Positions 9,201 to 16,647 of a DNA stretch of 64,000 bases are shown here, in pieces (position 1 is the stretch's first letter; the number at the start of each line of letters is the position of its first letter). The DNA is from Faecalibacter bovis. GTDB taxonomy: Bacteria; Bacteroidota; Bacteroidia; Flavobacteriales; Weeksellaceae. The notes under the pieces are model-generated. The model did no database searches. It was given only the letters and a program-made list of their open reading frames with translations, and had not been told where the DNA came from. The position numbers were made by a program, and so were the translations under genes. Location: assembly GCF_017948305.1 (NCBI RefSeq), contig NZ_CP072842.1, positions 2,114,501 to 2,178,500 of the forward strand, in the 5' to 3' direction.

Positions 9201-10094
9201 ATGTGCTAATTCTTCTAAAAAATTCTCGAATTCTTTTAAATCGTAAAATTTCTGCTTTCGAGGAATTTTATATTTTTCAATAGTAATTTGCCTTCCAAGT
9301 AAATAGAATTTATCGATATGATCTGGGAAACTTTCGAAAACTTTATTGTAAGATTTATAATTCGCGCTATTTGCATCAAACGATAAAATTATATCTGGAT
9401 TTATATCTTCAATAAATTGCTTTATTGCAATCGGTTTTTGATTTGATCCTATATAATATGTCTTATAGCCACGTTGTTTTAACAATAAATTTGTGAAAAG
9501 TAATCCAATTTCATAAAACTCATTTTCAGGAAGATATAACAAAACAACTTCATCCTTATCGCAGACAGAACCAGTGGTATGTATTAAATGATGTAATTTT
9601 CTTTCTAAAATATTTATCATGTAATAAAATTGAACAGGAATTTCTTTGGCGTTATGAAAAGTTTCAAAAATCCTAACTAAAAATGGATACATGATGTAAT
9701 TATAGAAATCTTCAGTCGATAGTTTTTTTAAACCCGTGTCAATAATCAAATTAAATCTTGAGCTATCGTAAGTAAGTGTGGAAACAAGTAATTGATTGAT
9801 AATATCATCATTTAACTTATTCTTGATTAAATTAGTTAAAAGTTCAATTTCTACTTTCAGCTCTAAATCACAGCTTTCTAAAATACTTAATTTTTCTAAA
9901 GAATATTTTTTATCTAAATGGAATAGTGTAGTAATATTCAATAATCTATTTAAGTGATTTGTATTGTATTTAAAATCTCTATCTTTTGTAGGGATTATAT
10001 CAGGAAAGACATTATATTTTTTATGCCAAAATAGAATAGTAGTATCGGGTAGTCCAGATAAATGGCTTAATTGATCAATAGTATATCTTTTCAT
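9180..10094 (-). CDS. MerR-family regulator with a degenerate B12-binding-like domain
   Basis: A winged-helix MerR DNA-binding domain (residues ~1-70, YTIDQLSHLSGL then the HTH and wing) is joined to a helical cap and a C-terminal cobalamin-binding-like Rossmann domain (~170-300). This is the architecture of CarA/CarH/LitR light and B12 regulators. In true B12 sensors the cap-proximal motif is E-x-x-x-H-x-x-G with a cobalt-binding His. Here the matching stretch is ENEFYEIG, with Tyr (~residue 193) at the His position, so classical cobalamin ligation is unlikely. Target genes are unknown; no carotenoid genes are nearby. Confidence 0.78.
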   Translation of the reverse strand: MKRYTIDQLSHLSGLPDTTILFWHKKYNVFPDIIPTKDRDFKYNTNHLNRLLNITTLFHLDKKYSLEKLSILESCDLELKVEIELLTNLIKNKLNDDIINQLLVSTLTYDSSRFNLIIDTGLKKLSTEDFYNYIMYPFLVRIFETFHNAKEIPVQFYYMINILERKLHHLIHTTGSVCDKDEVVLLYLPENEFYEIGLLFTNLLLKQRGYKTYYIGSNQKPIAIKQFIEDINPDIILSFDANSANYKSYNKVFESFPDHIDKFYLLGRQITIEKYKIPRKQKFYDLKEFENFLEELAHKKSELK

Positions 10095-10121
10095 TGTGTA
10101 GTTTTAGTTGATTAAATATAA

Positions 10122-10149
10122 TAAAAAAAGCCATCTAATAAGATGGCTT
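10122..10149 (-). terminator. Terminator of the glucosaminidase operon
   Basis: Nine-bp stem (10128-10136 with 10141-10149), AATA loop, T-run on the minus strand, directly after the LysM glucosaminidase gene. Confidence 0.88.
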
Positions 10150-10157
10150 CAAATATA

Positions 10158-11258
10158 TTATGATTTTTTCTTCGATTTTAAAAAGATGTTTTGTCCTTCA
10201 GTTGGCTGATCGCCTGGTTCCATCTTATTAAATTTATATAAACTCGTCAATTTTACTCCAAATTTTTGAGAAATCGTATACATATCATCTCCTGGTTTTA
10301 CTTTGTAACTTGTTTGCGAACCTTTTGATTTCTTCATATCAAAGAAAACTATTTGTCCTTCTCTCAGTTTCGTACCCAGTTTTATTTCGTTGTATTTAGC
10401 TAATTCAGATGGCGCTTTTTTGTATAATTTTCCAATTGTACCTAACGTTTCGCCAGCTTCTACAATGATATATGCAATATTATTTGGATGACGTTTAATT
10501 CTAGAAGTTGGATTCTTCTTACGTGTTTCTATCGTAATAGAAGGTCTAGTTTCGTTAGACGTTTTAGCAATAGTTGTCGTTTTAGTTTCTACATAATCTT
10601 CATCAGCTGTGTGTTTTACAGTCGTGTTTGTTATTGTAGTTTTATCTTTAGTTCTTTCAATCGTTTTTGTAGTTTTATTATTTGCTAAATATTTATCTTC
10701 TTCGTTTCCATATAGTAAATATAATTTAGCAAAAACCTCATCATTCGATATTTTATCAAATTGATCAAGATTATATTTTTCAATTCTTGAAATTAATTTT
10801 GATGCATAGCTAGGATCCGTTGCGTAACCTGCCTTTTTTAATCCATGTGCCCAACCTTTATAATCTGTTGTAGATAAATTGAATAAGGCTTTGTAATAAG
10901 GTCTTAAAGCTAAAAATTCAGAATGATCTCTGTAACTTTCTCCGACTGAGTTGTAACTTCTGAAACATTCTCCTTTTGCATCATCATCATGATAAATGCG
11001 ACCTTTGTGTGAAGGCCATTCTTTTTCAGATTTACATTTAATTCCGAAATGATTGTTTGCTTGTTCAGCTAATCTACTTTGTCCGCCACCAGTTTCCAAT
11101 AAACCCTGTGCAAGAGTAATACTTGCTGGAACTTTGTATAAATGCATTTCTTCTACAGCTAAAATTGCATGTTTTCGGATGTATGTGATATCTCTACTTT
11201 CCTGAGCTTGTAATGTTATAGTCGTTAAAAGACCAAAGATGTATAACAATAATCTCAT
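10158..11258 (-). CDS. Secreted glucosaminidase with two LysM domains
   Basis: Peptidoglycan hydrolase of the GH73/FlgJ-like family. It has a signal peptide (residues ~1-18, ending LQAQ), a glucosaminidase domain (~25-155) with the family's ITLAQGLLETGGG catalytic Glu region and CFRSYNSVGESYRDH motif, a Thr/Lys-rich linker (~175-265), then two LysM modules (~265-310 and ~320-365) that bind GlcNAc polymers. It is the last gene of a three-gene operon: its start overlaps the previous stop by 4 nt (11255-11258), and a terminator follows. It likely trims peptidoglycan during growth or division. Confidence 0.88.
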   Translation of the reverse strand: MRLLLYIFGLLTTITLQAQESRDITYIRKHAILAVEEMHLYKVPASITLAQGLLETGGGQSRLAEQANNHFGIKCKSEKEWPSHKGRIYHDDDAKGECFRSYNSVGESYRDHSEFLALRPYYKALFNLSTTDYKGWAHGLKKAGYATDPSYASKLISRIEKYNLDQFDKISNDEVFAKLYLLYGNEEDKYLANNKTTKTIERTKDKTTITNTTVKHTADEDYVETKTTTIAKTSNETRPSITIETRKKNPTSRIKRHPNNIAYIIVEAGETLGTIGKLYKKAPSELAKYNEIKLGTKLREGQIVFFDMKKSKGSQTSYKVKPGDDMYTISQKFGVKLTSLYKFNKMEPGDQPTEGQNIFLKSKKKS

Positions 11259-12172
11259 TGTATTAAAGTTTTATTTTTCTTGTTTAATAATTTATTCATT
11301 CCATCTATTCCCTGTAAACCACCAGTGTGTACCGCTAAAATTGAAATGTTTGGTTTAAAATAATCTTTTTGGATTAAATCTAAAATTCCGAACATCATTT
11401 TTGCCGTATATATAGGATCTAATGGAATAGATGTAGTTTCTTTAAATGAATTGATAAAATTAATCAATTCTTCTGAAACCTTAGCATAACCACCAAAATG
11501 GTAATTATCTATTATTGTATAGTTTATTTTTTTTGCTAATTTACGAATTTCTTCATCAAAATGCTTACTTTTTAGAGCAGGAAAACCTAATACATGTTGA
11601 TTTTTTGATGTAGAATTTATAATTCCTGTAATTGTTCCGGCTGTTCCAATTGCAGTTGTTATAAAGTCATATTCAAAACAACTGTCGTTTAAAATTTCTT
11701 CACAACCCTTTATTGCTAAATCATTAGTTCCACCTTCTGGAATAATGTAATGATCTGGAAATTCTATTTTTAATTGATTTAGAAATTTTTCTGAATCTTT
11801 TAGTCGATAATCTTCTCTTGAAATGAAATTGAATTTCATTCCTTCTTCTTGAGCAAATTTTAATGTTGGGTTTTGCTCTATTAAAGCTTCAATCTCTTCG
11901 CCACGAATAAATCCAATAGCTTCAAAATTATTTAGTTTAGCCGCCGCCGCCGTTGCTGCAATATGATTAGAAAAAGCACCTCCAAATGTGATTACCTTTT
12001 TGTAGCCTAATCGTTCAGCCTCAGCAAAGTTGTATTTTAATTTTCTGAATTTATTACCAGAAATTTTTGGATGAATTAAATCTTCTCTTAAAACAGAAAG
12101 CTTAATGTTTTTCTGTTTTAAAATCGGTAAATCAACTTCTTGTATGATACTTTTATAATTATCCCAATTCAT
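11255..12172 (-). CDS. ACC deaminase/D-cysteine desulfhydrase-family PLP enzyme
   Basis: Fold-type II PLP enzyme. The PLP lysine lies in KISGNKFRKLKYN (residues ~33-45), followed by TFGGAFSNHIAA, the cofactor-binding Ser/Asn/His block, and the glycine-rich phosphate loop TAIGTAGTITGI. These are the marks of the 1-aminocyclopropane-1-carboxylate deaminase/D-cysteine desulfhydrase group. The two activities cannot be separated reliably by eye, but D-cysteine desulfhydrase is the commoner activity in bacteria that lack ACC use. It is translationally coupled to both neighbours (1-nt overlap upstream, 4-nt downstream). Confidence 0.85.
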   Translation of the reverse strand: MNWDNYKSIIQEVDLPILKQKNIKLSVLREDLIHPKISGNKFRKLKYNFAEAERLGYKKVITFGGAFSNHIAATAAAAKLNNFEAIGFIRGEEIEALIEQNPTLKFAQEEGMKFNFISREDYRLKDSEKFLNQLKIEFPDHYIIPEGGTNDLAIKGCEEILNDSCFEYDFITTAIGTAGTITGIINSTSKNQHVLGFPALKSKHFDEEIRKLAKKINYTIIDNYHFGGYAKVSEELINFINSFKETTSIPLDPIYTAKMMFGILDLIQKDYFKPNISILAVHTGGLQGIDGMNKLLNKKNKTLIQ

Positions 12173-12501
12173 TAAAGATATTTTATAAACGAGTAAAATT
12201 TTCGCTTTTTTAAATAATCTAAATCCTTTTCATTTTCATAAGCTTCACGCTCAAAACTAATATTTCTGTAAGCTTTGTGTGCATCAAATTTGTATTGAAT
12301 CATTCGCAATCCATATTCAGTTAAATACCAAATGAAAAATGGTACAACTAATAATTCTATTTGTTGAATAATATGAATCCTTTCGTGATGAACTAAATGT
12401 TTATCATTTTTATCTTCTTTATTACGCAATAAAATAAATGGAAATATAGCCATACCCACAAAGTTTTTGCGAAATAACCAGCTTAAGGCAACTACGAACA
12501 T
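12172..12501 (-). CDS. Small HExxH-motif membrane-associated protein
   Basis: Protein of 109 residues found as a conserved hypothetical in flavobacteria (my recognition, not a search). It has a hydrophobic N-terminus (~1-25), then HHERIHIIQQ containing HERIH, a canonical HExxH zinc-peptidase motif, a second hydrophobic segment, and FEREAYENE, which supplies acidic residues at the distance expected for a third zinc ligand. It may be a 'minigluzincin'-like metalloprotein. It is first in an operon with the PLP enzyme and the LysM glucosaminidase. Proteolytic activity is inference from the motif. Confidence 0.65.
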   Translation of the reverse strand: MFVVALSWLFRKNFVGMAIFPFILLRNKEDKNDKHLVHHERIHIIQQIELLVVPFFIWYLTEYGLRMIQYKFDAHKAYRNISFEREAYENEKDLDYLKKRKFYSFIKYL

Positions 12502-12518
12502 GAATTATAATTTGTCCA

Positions 12519-12526
12519 CAAAATTA
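12519..12526 (-). promoter_or_regulatory. -7 promoter element of the HExxH/PLP/glucosaminidase operon
   Basis: TAATTTTG on the minus strand, 17 nt upstream of the ATG at 12501. Confidence 0.42.
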
Positions 12527-12630
12527 ATATTATTGATTTAAAACTTTATGTATTTGATTAAATATTAAATAAATTTTGATTTTGTTAGGTAAGAATAGAA
12601 TTTGTAAATTAGAAAAATAAAGTAAAAAAT

Positions 12631-12801
12631 GTGAGTAGGTTTCAGGAAGGTGATTACTATTTATCGCCAGAAGGGTTTAAAATTTTTACCGAGCAATACC
12701 TTAAAAGACGAGGATATTGCTGTAAAAGTGGATGCAAGCATTGTCCTTATGGATTTGATAAAAAGACAGGATTAATAAAAAAGAAAAAAGAAAATAAATG
12801 A
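12631..12801 (+). CDS. DUF5522 small cysteine-rich protein
   Basis: A 56-residue protein too short for most ORF scans. It has the DUF5522 pattern: YYLSPEGFKIFTEQYLKRRGYC near the N-terminus, then C-C-x3-C-x2-C-P-Y-G (CCKSGCKHCPYGF) and a lysine-rich tail. The four cysteines suggest metal or Fe-S binding; the role is unknown. The start is GTG at 12631, because the frame closes at TAG 12610-12612 and has no ATG. Its stop (TGA 12799-12801) overlaps the ATG of the next gene by 4 nt, so the two are translationally coupled, which supports it being real. Confidence 0.85.
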   Translation: MSRFQEGDYYLSPEGFKIFTEQYLKRRGYCCKSGCKHCPYGFDKKTGLIKKKKENK

Positions 12802-13532
12802 AATTTAAAACAACAATTTTAGCATTATTAGTAGCAGGTTTTTCGTATGCACAAATTCAATTTCCACAAGCAAGTTCGAAAGCTGAGGTAGAACAAACAA
12901 TTGGTTATACGGATATTGAAATTGATTATTTCCGTCCGAATTTGAATAATCGTGCTGCTTTTGGTGGACTTGTACCTTACGGAGAAGTTTGGCGTACTGG
13001 AGCAAACAATAATACAACAATTGATTTTTCTACAGATGTTTTGGTAGGAGGTAAGCAATTAGCTAAAGGTAAATACTCTTTGTATACTATTCCAGGAAAA
13101 ACAAATTGGGATATTATTTTTTACAAAACGACAGAAAATTGGGGTAATCCAAAACAATGGGATGAATCTCAAATTGCTTTAAAAGTAAATGTTCCTGTTC
13201 AAACTTTAACGAATAAGGTTGAAACTTTTACAATCAATTTTGATAATGTAAATGTTAATCAAGGAGATTTAGTTATTACTTGGGACAATGTAAAAGTAAA
13301 TGTAAAAGTTGAAGCGCCTACTAAGAAAATTGCACAAGAAAATATTTCAAAAGGTTTAAAGGCTGATTCTTCTGCACGCGATTTTTATGGAGCAGCAAAT
13401 TATTACTTTTTAAATAATTTAGATTTAAAGAAAGCTCAAGAATGGATTAACACAGCTTTAGAAAAAGATGCTAAAGCACCACAGCATTTCAAAGATTTGA
13501 AAGCAAAGATTGATTCTGCATTGAAGAAATAA
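12798..13532 (+). CDS. Secreted DUF2911 protein
   Basis: A 244-residue exported protein with a signal peptide (residues 1-19, ending SYAQ) followed by a DUF2911 domain: PQASSKAEVEQTIGYTDIEI, the GLVPYGEVWRTGANN block and GGKQLAKGKYSLYTIPG. The C-terminal ~70 residues look like a TPR-like helical unit (DSSARDFYGAANYYFLNN...). DUF2911 proteins are common in Bacteroidota and of unknown function. It starts within the stop codon of the DUF5522 gene and is followed by a terminator. Confidence 0.85.
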   Translation: MKFKTTILALLVAGFSYAQIQFPQASSKAEVEQTIGYTDIEIDYFRPNLNNRAAFGGLVPYGEVWRTGANNNTTIDFSTDVLVGGKQLAKGKYSLYTIPGKTNWDIIFYKTTENWGNPKQWDESQIALKVNVPVQTLTNKVETFTINFDNVNVNQGDLVITWDNVKVNVKVEAPTKKIAQENISKGLKADSSARDFYGAANYYFLNNLDLKKAQEWINTALEKDAKAPQHFKDLKAKIDSALKK

Positions 13533-13552
13533 AAACTAAAGGTATAAAAGAC

Positions 13553-13580
13553 AAAAAACCACTTAATAGAGTGGTTTTTT
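13553..13580 (+). terminator. Terminator of the DUF5522-DUF2911 operon
   Basis: Stem CCACT/AGTGG (13559-13563 with 13570-13574) extended by A-T pairs and a G-T pair, followed by T6. Confidence 0.8.
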
Positions 13581-13690
13581 GTGTTTTAGTTTGTTAGTTA
13601 GGTTAGAAGAAGTATAAGGGAGGTTAATTCTTATACTCTCAATATTTACTCTGGAAGTAAATTAAATCTTATAAGCTTTTTTTAGGTTTA

Positions 13691-13751
<61 letters not shown>

Positions 13752-13873
13752 TAGTTTTTCTTTTCTTAACTGATGTAAAATTATACTATCTTACTTTATA
13801 TAATAGTAGGGAAAACAACCAAAAAAAAAATAGGGAAAACCCCTATTCAAATATTCTATCTTATTTTTATAAT

Positions 13874-14536
13874 TTATGTTAAAACATAAATTCCGTTTAA
13901 AATTGCGTAAGTAACCATCCCCACAACGTTTTTACAACCAATCTTTTCCATAATTTTCGATCGATGTGCTTCAACAGTTTTAGTACTTATAAAAAGTATA
14001 TCAGCAATTTCTTTGGTCGAATGTTCTTTACAAATTAAGATTAAAATTTCAATTTCTCTTTCGCTTAGAGAAATCATATTCCATGGATTTGTGTTTTTAT
14101 TTTTCTGTTGTACGAAATCGTTAATTAACTTTTGATTTCCTTCGTTAAAGTAAAAACGGTCTTTATGTATTTTCTCAATGGCTTCAAATAATTCTTCTTT
14201 GTCAGTATATTTTGGTAAAAATCCAGATATTCCATACTTGATCATGTAACCATACATCGAAGGATTGTATAAAGATGATAATACTAAAACTTTAATATCT
14301 ATGTTTTTTTGATGAAATTGATCTAAAACTTCTAAACCATTCATTGGTTCCATGTTCAAATCTAAAAGCATTACATCAGGTAATTGCTCTAATTGTTCAA
14401 GCTCTTCAAGATATTTAACTGGATTTGTATTTTTAATACAAACTTCAAAATTCTCATTAGTTGAAATCAAATTGCTAAATGCTTCAACTAATAACATTTC
14501 ATCGTCTAAAATTCCTATTCTTATTTTCCCGGACAT
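13874..14536 (-). CDS. NarL/LuxR-family response regulator
   Basis: Two-domain regulator (220 aa). The N-terminal receiver has DDE (residues 11-13) and the phospho-acceptor Asp near residue 59 in VMLLDLNM. The C-terminal LuxR/GerE helix-turn-helix reads LSEREIEIL, TKEIADILFISTKTVEAHRSKIMEKIG. It is the last gene of a four-gene operon, overlaps the kinase gene by 16 nt, and is surely that kinase's partner. Target genes are unknown. The gene is followed by the TTAG repeat, with no clear own terminator. Confidence 0.9.
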   Translation of the reverse strand: MSGKIRIGILDDEMLLVEAFSNLISTNENFEVCIKNTNPVKYLEELEQLEQLPDVMLLDLNMEPMNGLEVLDQFHQKNIDIKVLVLSSLYNPSMYGYMIKYGISGFLPKYTDKEELFEAIEKIHKDRFYFNEGNQKLINDFVQQKNKNTNPWNMISLSEREIEILILICKEHSTKEIADILFISTKTVEAHRSKIMEKIGCKNVVGMVTYAILNGIYVLT

Positions 14537-15291
14537 AATTTGATGATTAAACGCGTGCCTTTATTTTTGCTTGATTTATATTTAAATATTGCATTAATTG
14601 CACTAAGTCTTGTTTCTGTGTTATTTATTCCTAATCCTTTATTGATATTGTCTAAATCAATTCCAACACCATTATCAGAAAGAAGAATAGTTACATTATC
14701 TTTTATCTTTTTAATATGAATGTTGATTTGATTCCCTCCTGAATATTTGATAGAGTTTGTGATGAATTCTTGTATAACGCGATAAAGTTGATGTTCAACT
14801 AATTTAGTTCCGAAATCAATATTTTCTTCTGCATATAAATCAATAGAAAAATCTTTACTCGAATAACACAATTCTTTGATACAAAGAAATAAACCTAAAT
14901 TGTCAATCTCAACAGGGAATAAATAGTGCGTAATATCTCTGTTCTTTTTGATTAAAGTTTTGATGTCATCCTTTATAACTGCAATTTCATTATTGAATGA
15001 GTTGGCATCTAAAGCATTTAATTTTAGCACAACTAAATTTAGTTTGTTACTAATTTGGTCATGCAATTCAGAAGCAATTACTTTACGCTCATTTTCTTGT
15101 GTCGTAATAATTGCCTTTTTCATCTCGCGTTCAGATTTTAATTTTTCATTAAAAACCAATTCACGTTTTTCTATATCTTTTTTATAACTAATCTTAATTA
15201 AATAACTGATAAATAATATCAATACAACTAAGAGTATTAGTGTTATAACAATCCATAAGATGATGACGTTTGGGTCTTGCCATTTTTCCAT
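14521..15291 (-). CDS. Membrane sensor histidine kinase (HisKA_3 type)
   Basis: A 256-residue kinase with one N-terminal membrane helix (~10-33), a short coiled coil, a HisKA_3 dimerisation motif with the phosphorylated His near residue 77 (ASELHDQISNKLN), then an HATPase domain (EFITNSIKYSGG as N box, LSDNGVGID as G1). No periplasmic sensor domain is visible, so sensing must come from the helix or a partner protein. Candidates are the polytopic protein encoded just upstream, which overlaps this gene by 49 nt, and the soluble protein before it. The downstream LuxR-type regulator is its partner. Confidence 0.88.
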   Translation of the reverse strand: MEKWQDPNVIILWIVITLILLVVLILFISYLIKISYKKDIEKRELVFNEKLKSEREMKKAIITTQENERKVIASELHDQISNKLNLVVLKLNALDANSFNNEIAVIKDDIKTLIKKNRDITHYLFPVEIDNLGLFLCIKELCYSSKDFSIDLYAEENIDFGTKLVEHQLYRVIQEFITNSIKYSGGNQINIHIKKIKDNVTILLSDNGVGIDLDNINKGLGINNTETRLSAINAIFKYKSSKNKGTRLIIKLCPGK

Positions 15292-15911
15292 AATAAATAA
15301 ACAATATAAGAGTAAAATGCACTTACATTAATGATGTTTGTTAACCATATAACATATATAATATCATTACTATAGGTAACAAAAAAATTCATTGGTAGAT
15401 TAAGAAAAGTGCTGAAAGTAAGATAGATAATTAAAAATATGTATAGTTGATATGTTATACCATATTTTTCTGATTTGATATGTTTTACAAGTTGTGAAAA
15501 ACAGATAATAAGTAAAAAAATACAATTAATACTATTAGAGTAATTTTGATAATTTGTATAATCAATATAGTCTGTAAAAATCAATTCATAAAAATTATAT
15601 AACAATATTGGCAGTAGTAAATATTTTATATATTGATTGAATTTTATACTATTTGCTTTTATGATGGCAAACAGACAGACGACCTCAATAATATTGTATG
15701 TATTGATGAATAATAAGTTGTTTTGAATAAGATGAGATACAACCCGGCTCATCAAATCATTCATTAAACTTAAACCCAAAAATATGATAAACAATTTAAA
15801 ACTTGTTTTGTAAGATTTATTTTTAAAATAAACAAAGATGCCAATAATTAAAATTATCGGAGTGATATAGCTAAAGGCATCAATGGTATGATAAATAAAA
15901 TCTGTATTCAA
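15243..15911 (-). CDS. Polytopic membrane protein, possible sensor partner of the kinase
   Basis: I do not recognise the family. Its 222 residues are mostly hydrophobic with about six or seven membrane segments (from ~15 to ~210) and short loops, similar in shape to small 7TM sensor-like membrane domains. Its 3' end overlaps the kinase gene by 49 nt in another frame, an unusually long overlap that implies tight co-expression. Because the kinase has almost no input domain, this protein may supply signal detection; that is inference from context. Confidence 0.7.
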   Translation of the reverse strand: MNTDFIYHTIDAFSYITPIILIIGIFVYFKNKSYKTSFKLFIIFLGLSLMNDLMSRVVSHLIQNNLLFINTYNIIEVVCLFAIIKANSIKFNQYIKYLLLPILLYNFYELIFTDYIDYTNYQNYSNSINCIFLLIICFSQLVKHIKSEKYGITYQLYIFLIIYLTFSTFLNLPMNFFVTYSNDIIYVIWLTNIINVSAFYSYIVYLLWKNGKTQTSSSYGLL

Positions 15912-15913
15912 TT

Positions 15914-16522
15914 TTATGGTCTAAATGGTGGAACAGGTCTTACACGATCCATGTAAGCATCATTTGCTGTAATCATATCAATAGTTATACTTTGTCCTTT
16001 TTGAGCAGTTGAATTTTCGAAAAGTCCAAAAACTGTATAATTATTCATGTTGTTTTTTAAATTTGCTTGATCTATTATAAAATACTGAATCATAATATTT
16101 CTGTCCAAAGCATCTTGTAACCAACTTTCCTTTTGGTTTTCCCATTTCTTAACACGTTTCTTGTATTCGTCAAATGTAATTTCAGTATTATCAGCAGTTA
16201 ATTTTGTTTTTAATAATTCATTTACTACAAACTTATTAGATTTAAATTCTAATACAATTGGCGAATATTTGTCGATTTGGGTAATATCTGGAGTAGTGGA
16301 ATTGTGTACTAAGATGGCATGTAATTTATTATTTACATCCAATCCTAAAAATAAATAGAAATAACCTTTAATAGAAACATTTAGATTATTAAAATCTACG
16401 TGATTTGCTTCATTAAAAATACTTAATAATTGATTTTTAATTTGTATTTTATTAGTAGTAGAGGCTTTACTATAGCTATTTATTAAATTGCTATAATTGT
16501 TAATTAGATTTTGTGCATTCAT
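15914..16522 (-). CDS. Unknown soluble protein at the head of the kinase operon
   Basis: A 202-residue protein without signal peptide or membrane segments and without a family I recognise. It has a helical N-terminus (MNAQNLINNYSNLINSY...) and an alpha/beta core with LKDAL-like helices, and it ends with a proline/arginine-rich tail (RVRPVPPFRP). It lies 2 nt upstream of the polytopic protein, so it belongs to the operon with the histidine kinase and LuxR-type regulator. It may be a cytoplasmic ligand-binding or output component of that system; nothing in the sequence proves it. Confidence 0.65.
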   Translation of the reverse strand: MNAQNLINNYSNLINSYSKASTTNKIQIKNQLLSIFNEANHVDFNNLNVSIKGYFYLFLGLDVNNKLHAILVHNSTTPDITQIDKYSPIVLEFKSNKFVVNELLKTKLTADNTEITFDEYKKRVKKWENQKESWLQDALDRNIMIQYFIIDQANLKNNMNNYTVFGLFENSTAQKGQSITIDMITANDAYMDRVRPVPPFRP

Positions 16523-16603
16523 GTATTACGTGTTATTTTAAAGTGTTGTTGAGTTTTGTAAAAATAAGATTTTTTGATAAACTAATTGTAAAATAACAAA
16601 CAT

Positions 16604-16632
16604 AAAAAAAGAGCTGAATAGCTATCCAACTC
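16604..16632 (-). terminator. Terminator of the JetABC operon
   Basis: Imperfect 11-bp inverted repeat (16611-16621 with 16622-16632, two mismatches) followed by T7 on the minus strand, 15 nt after the jetC stop. Confidence 0.6.
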
Positions 16633-16647
16633 TTTATTTTATCAAGT

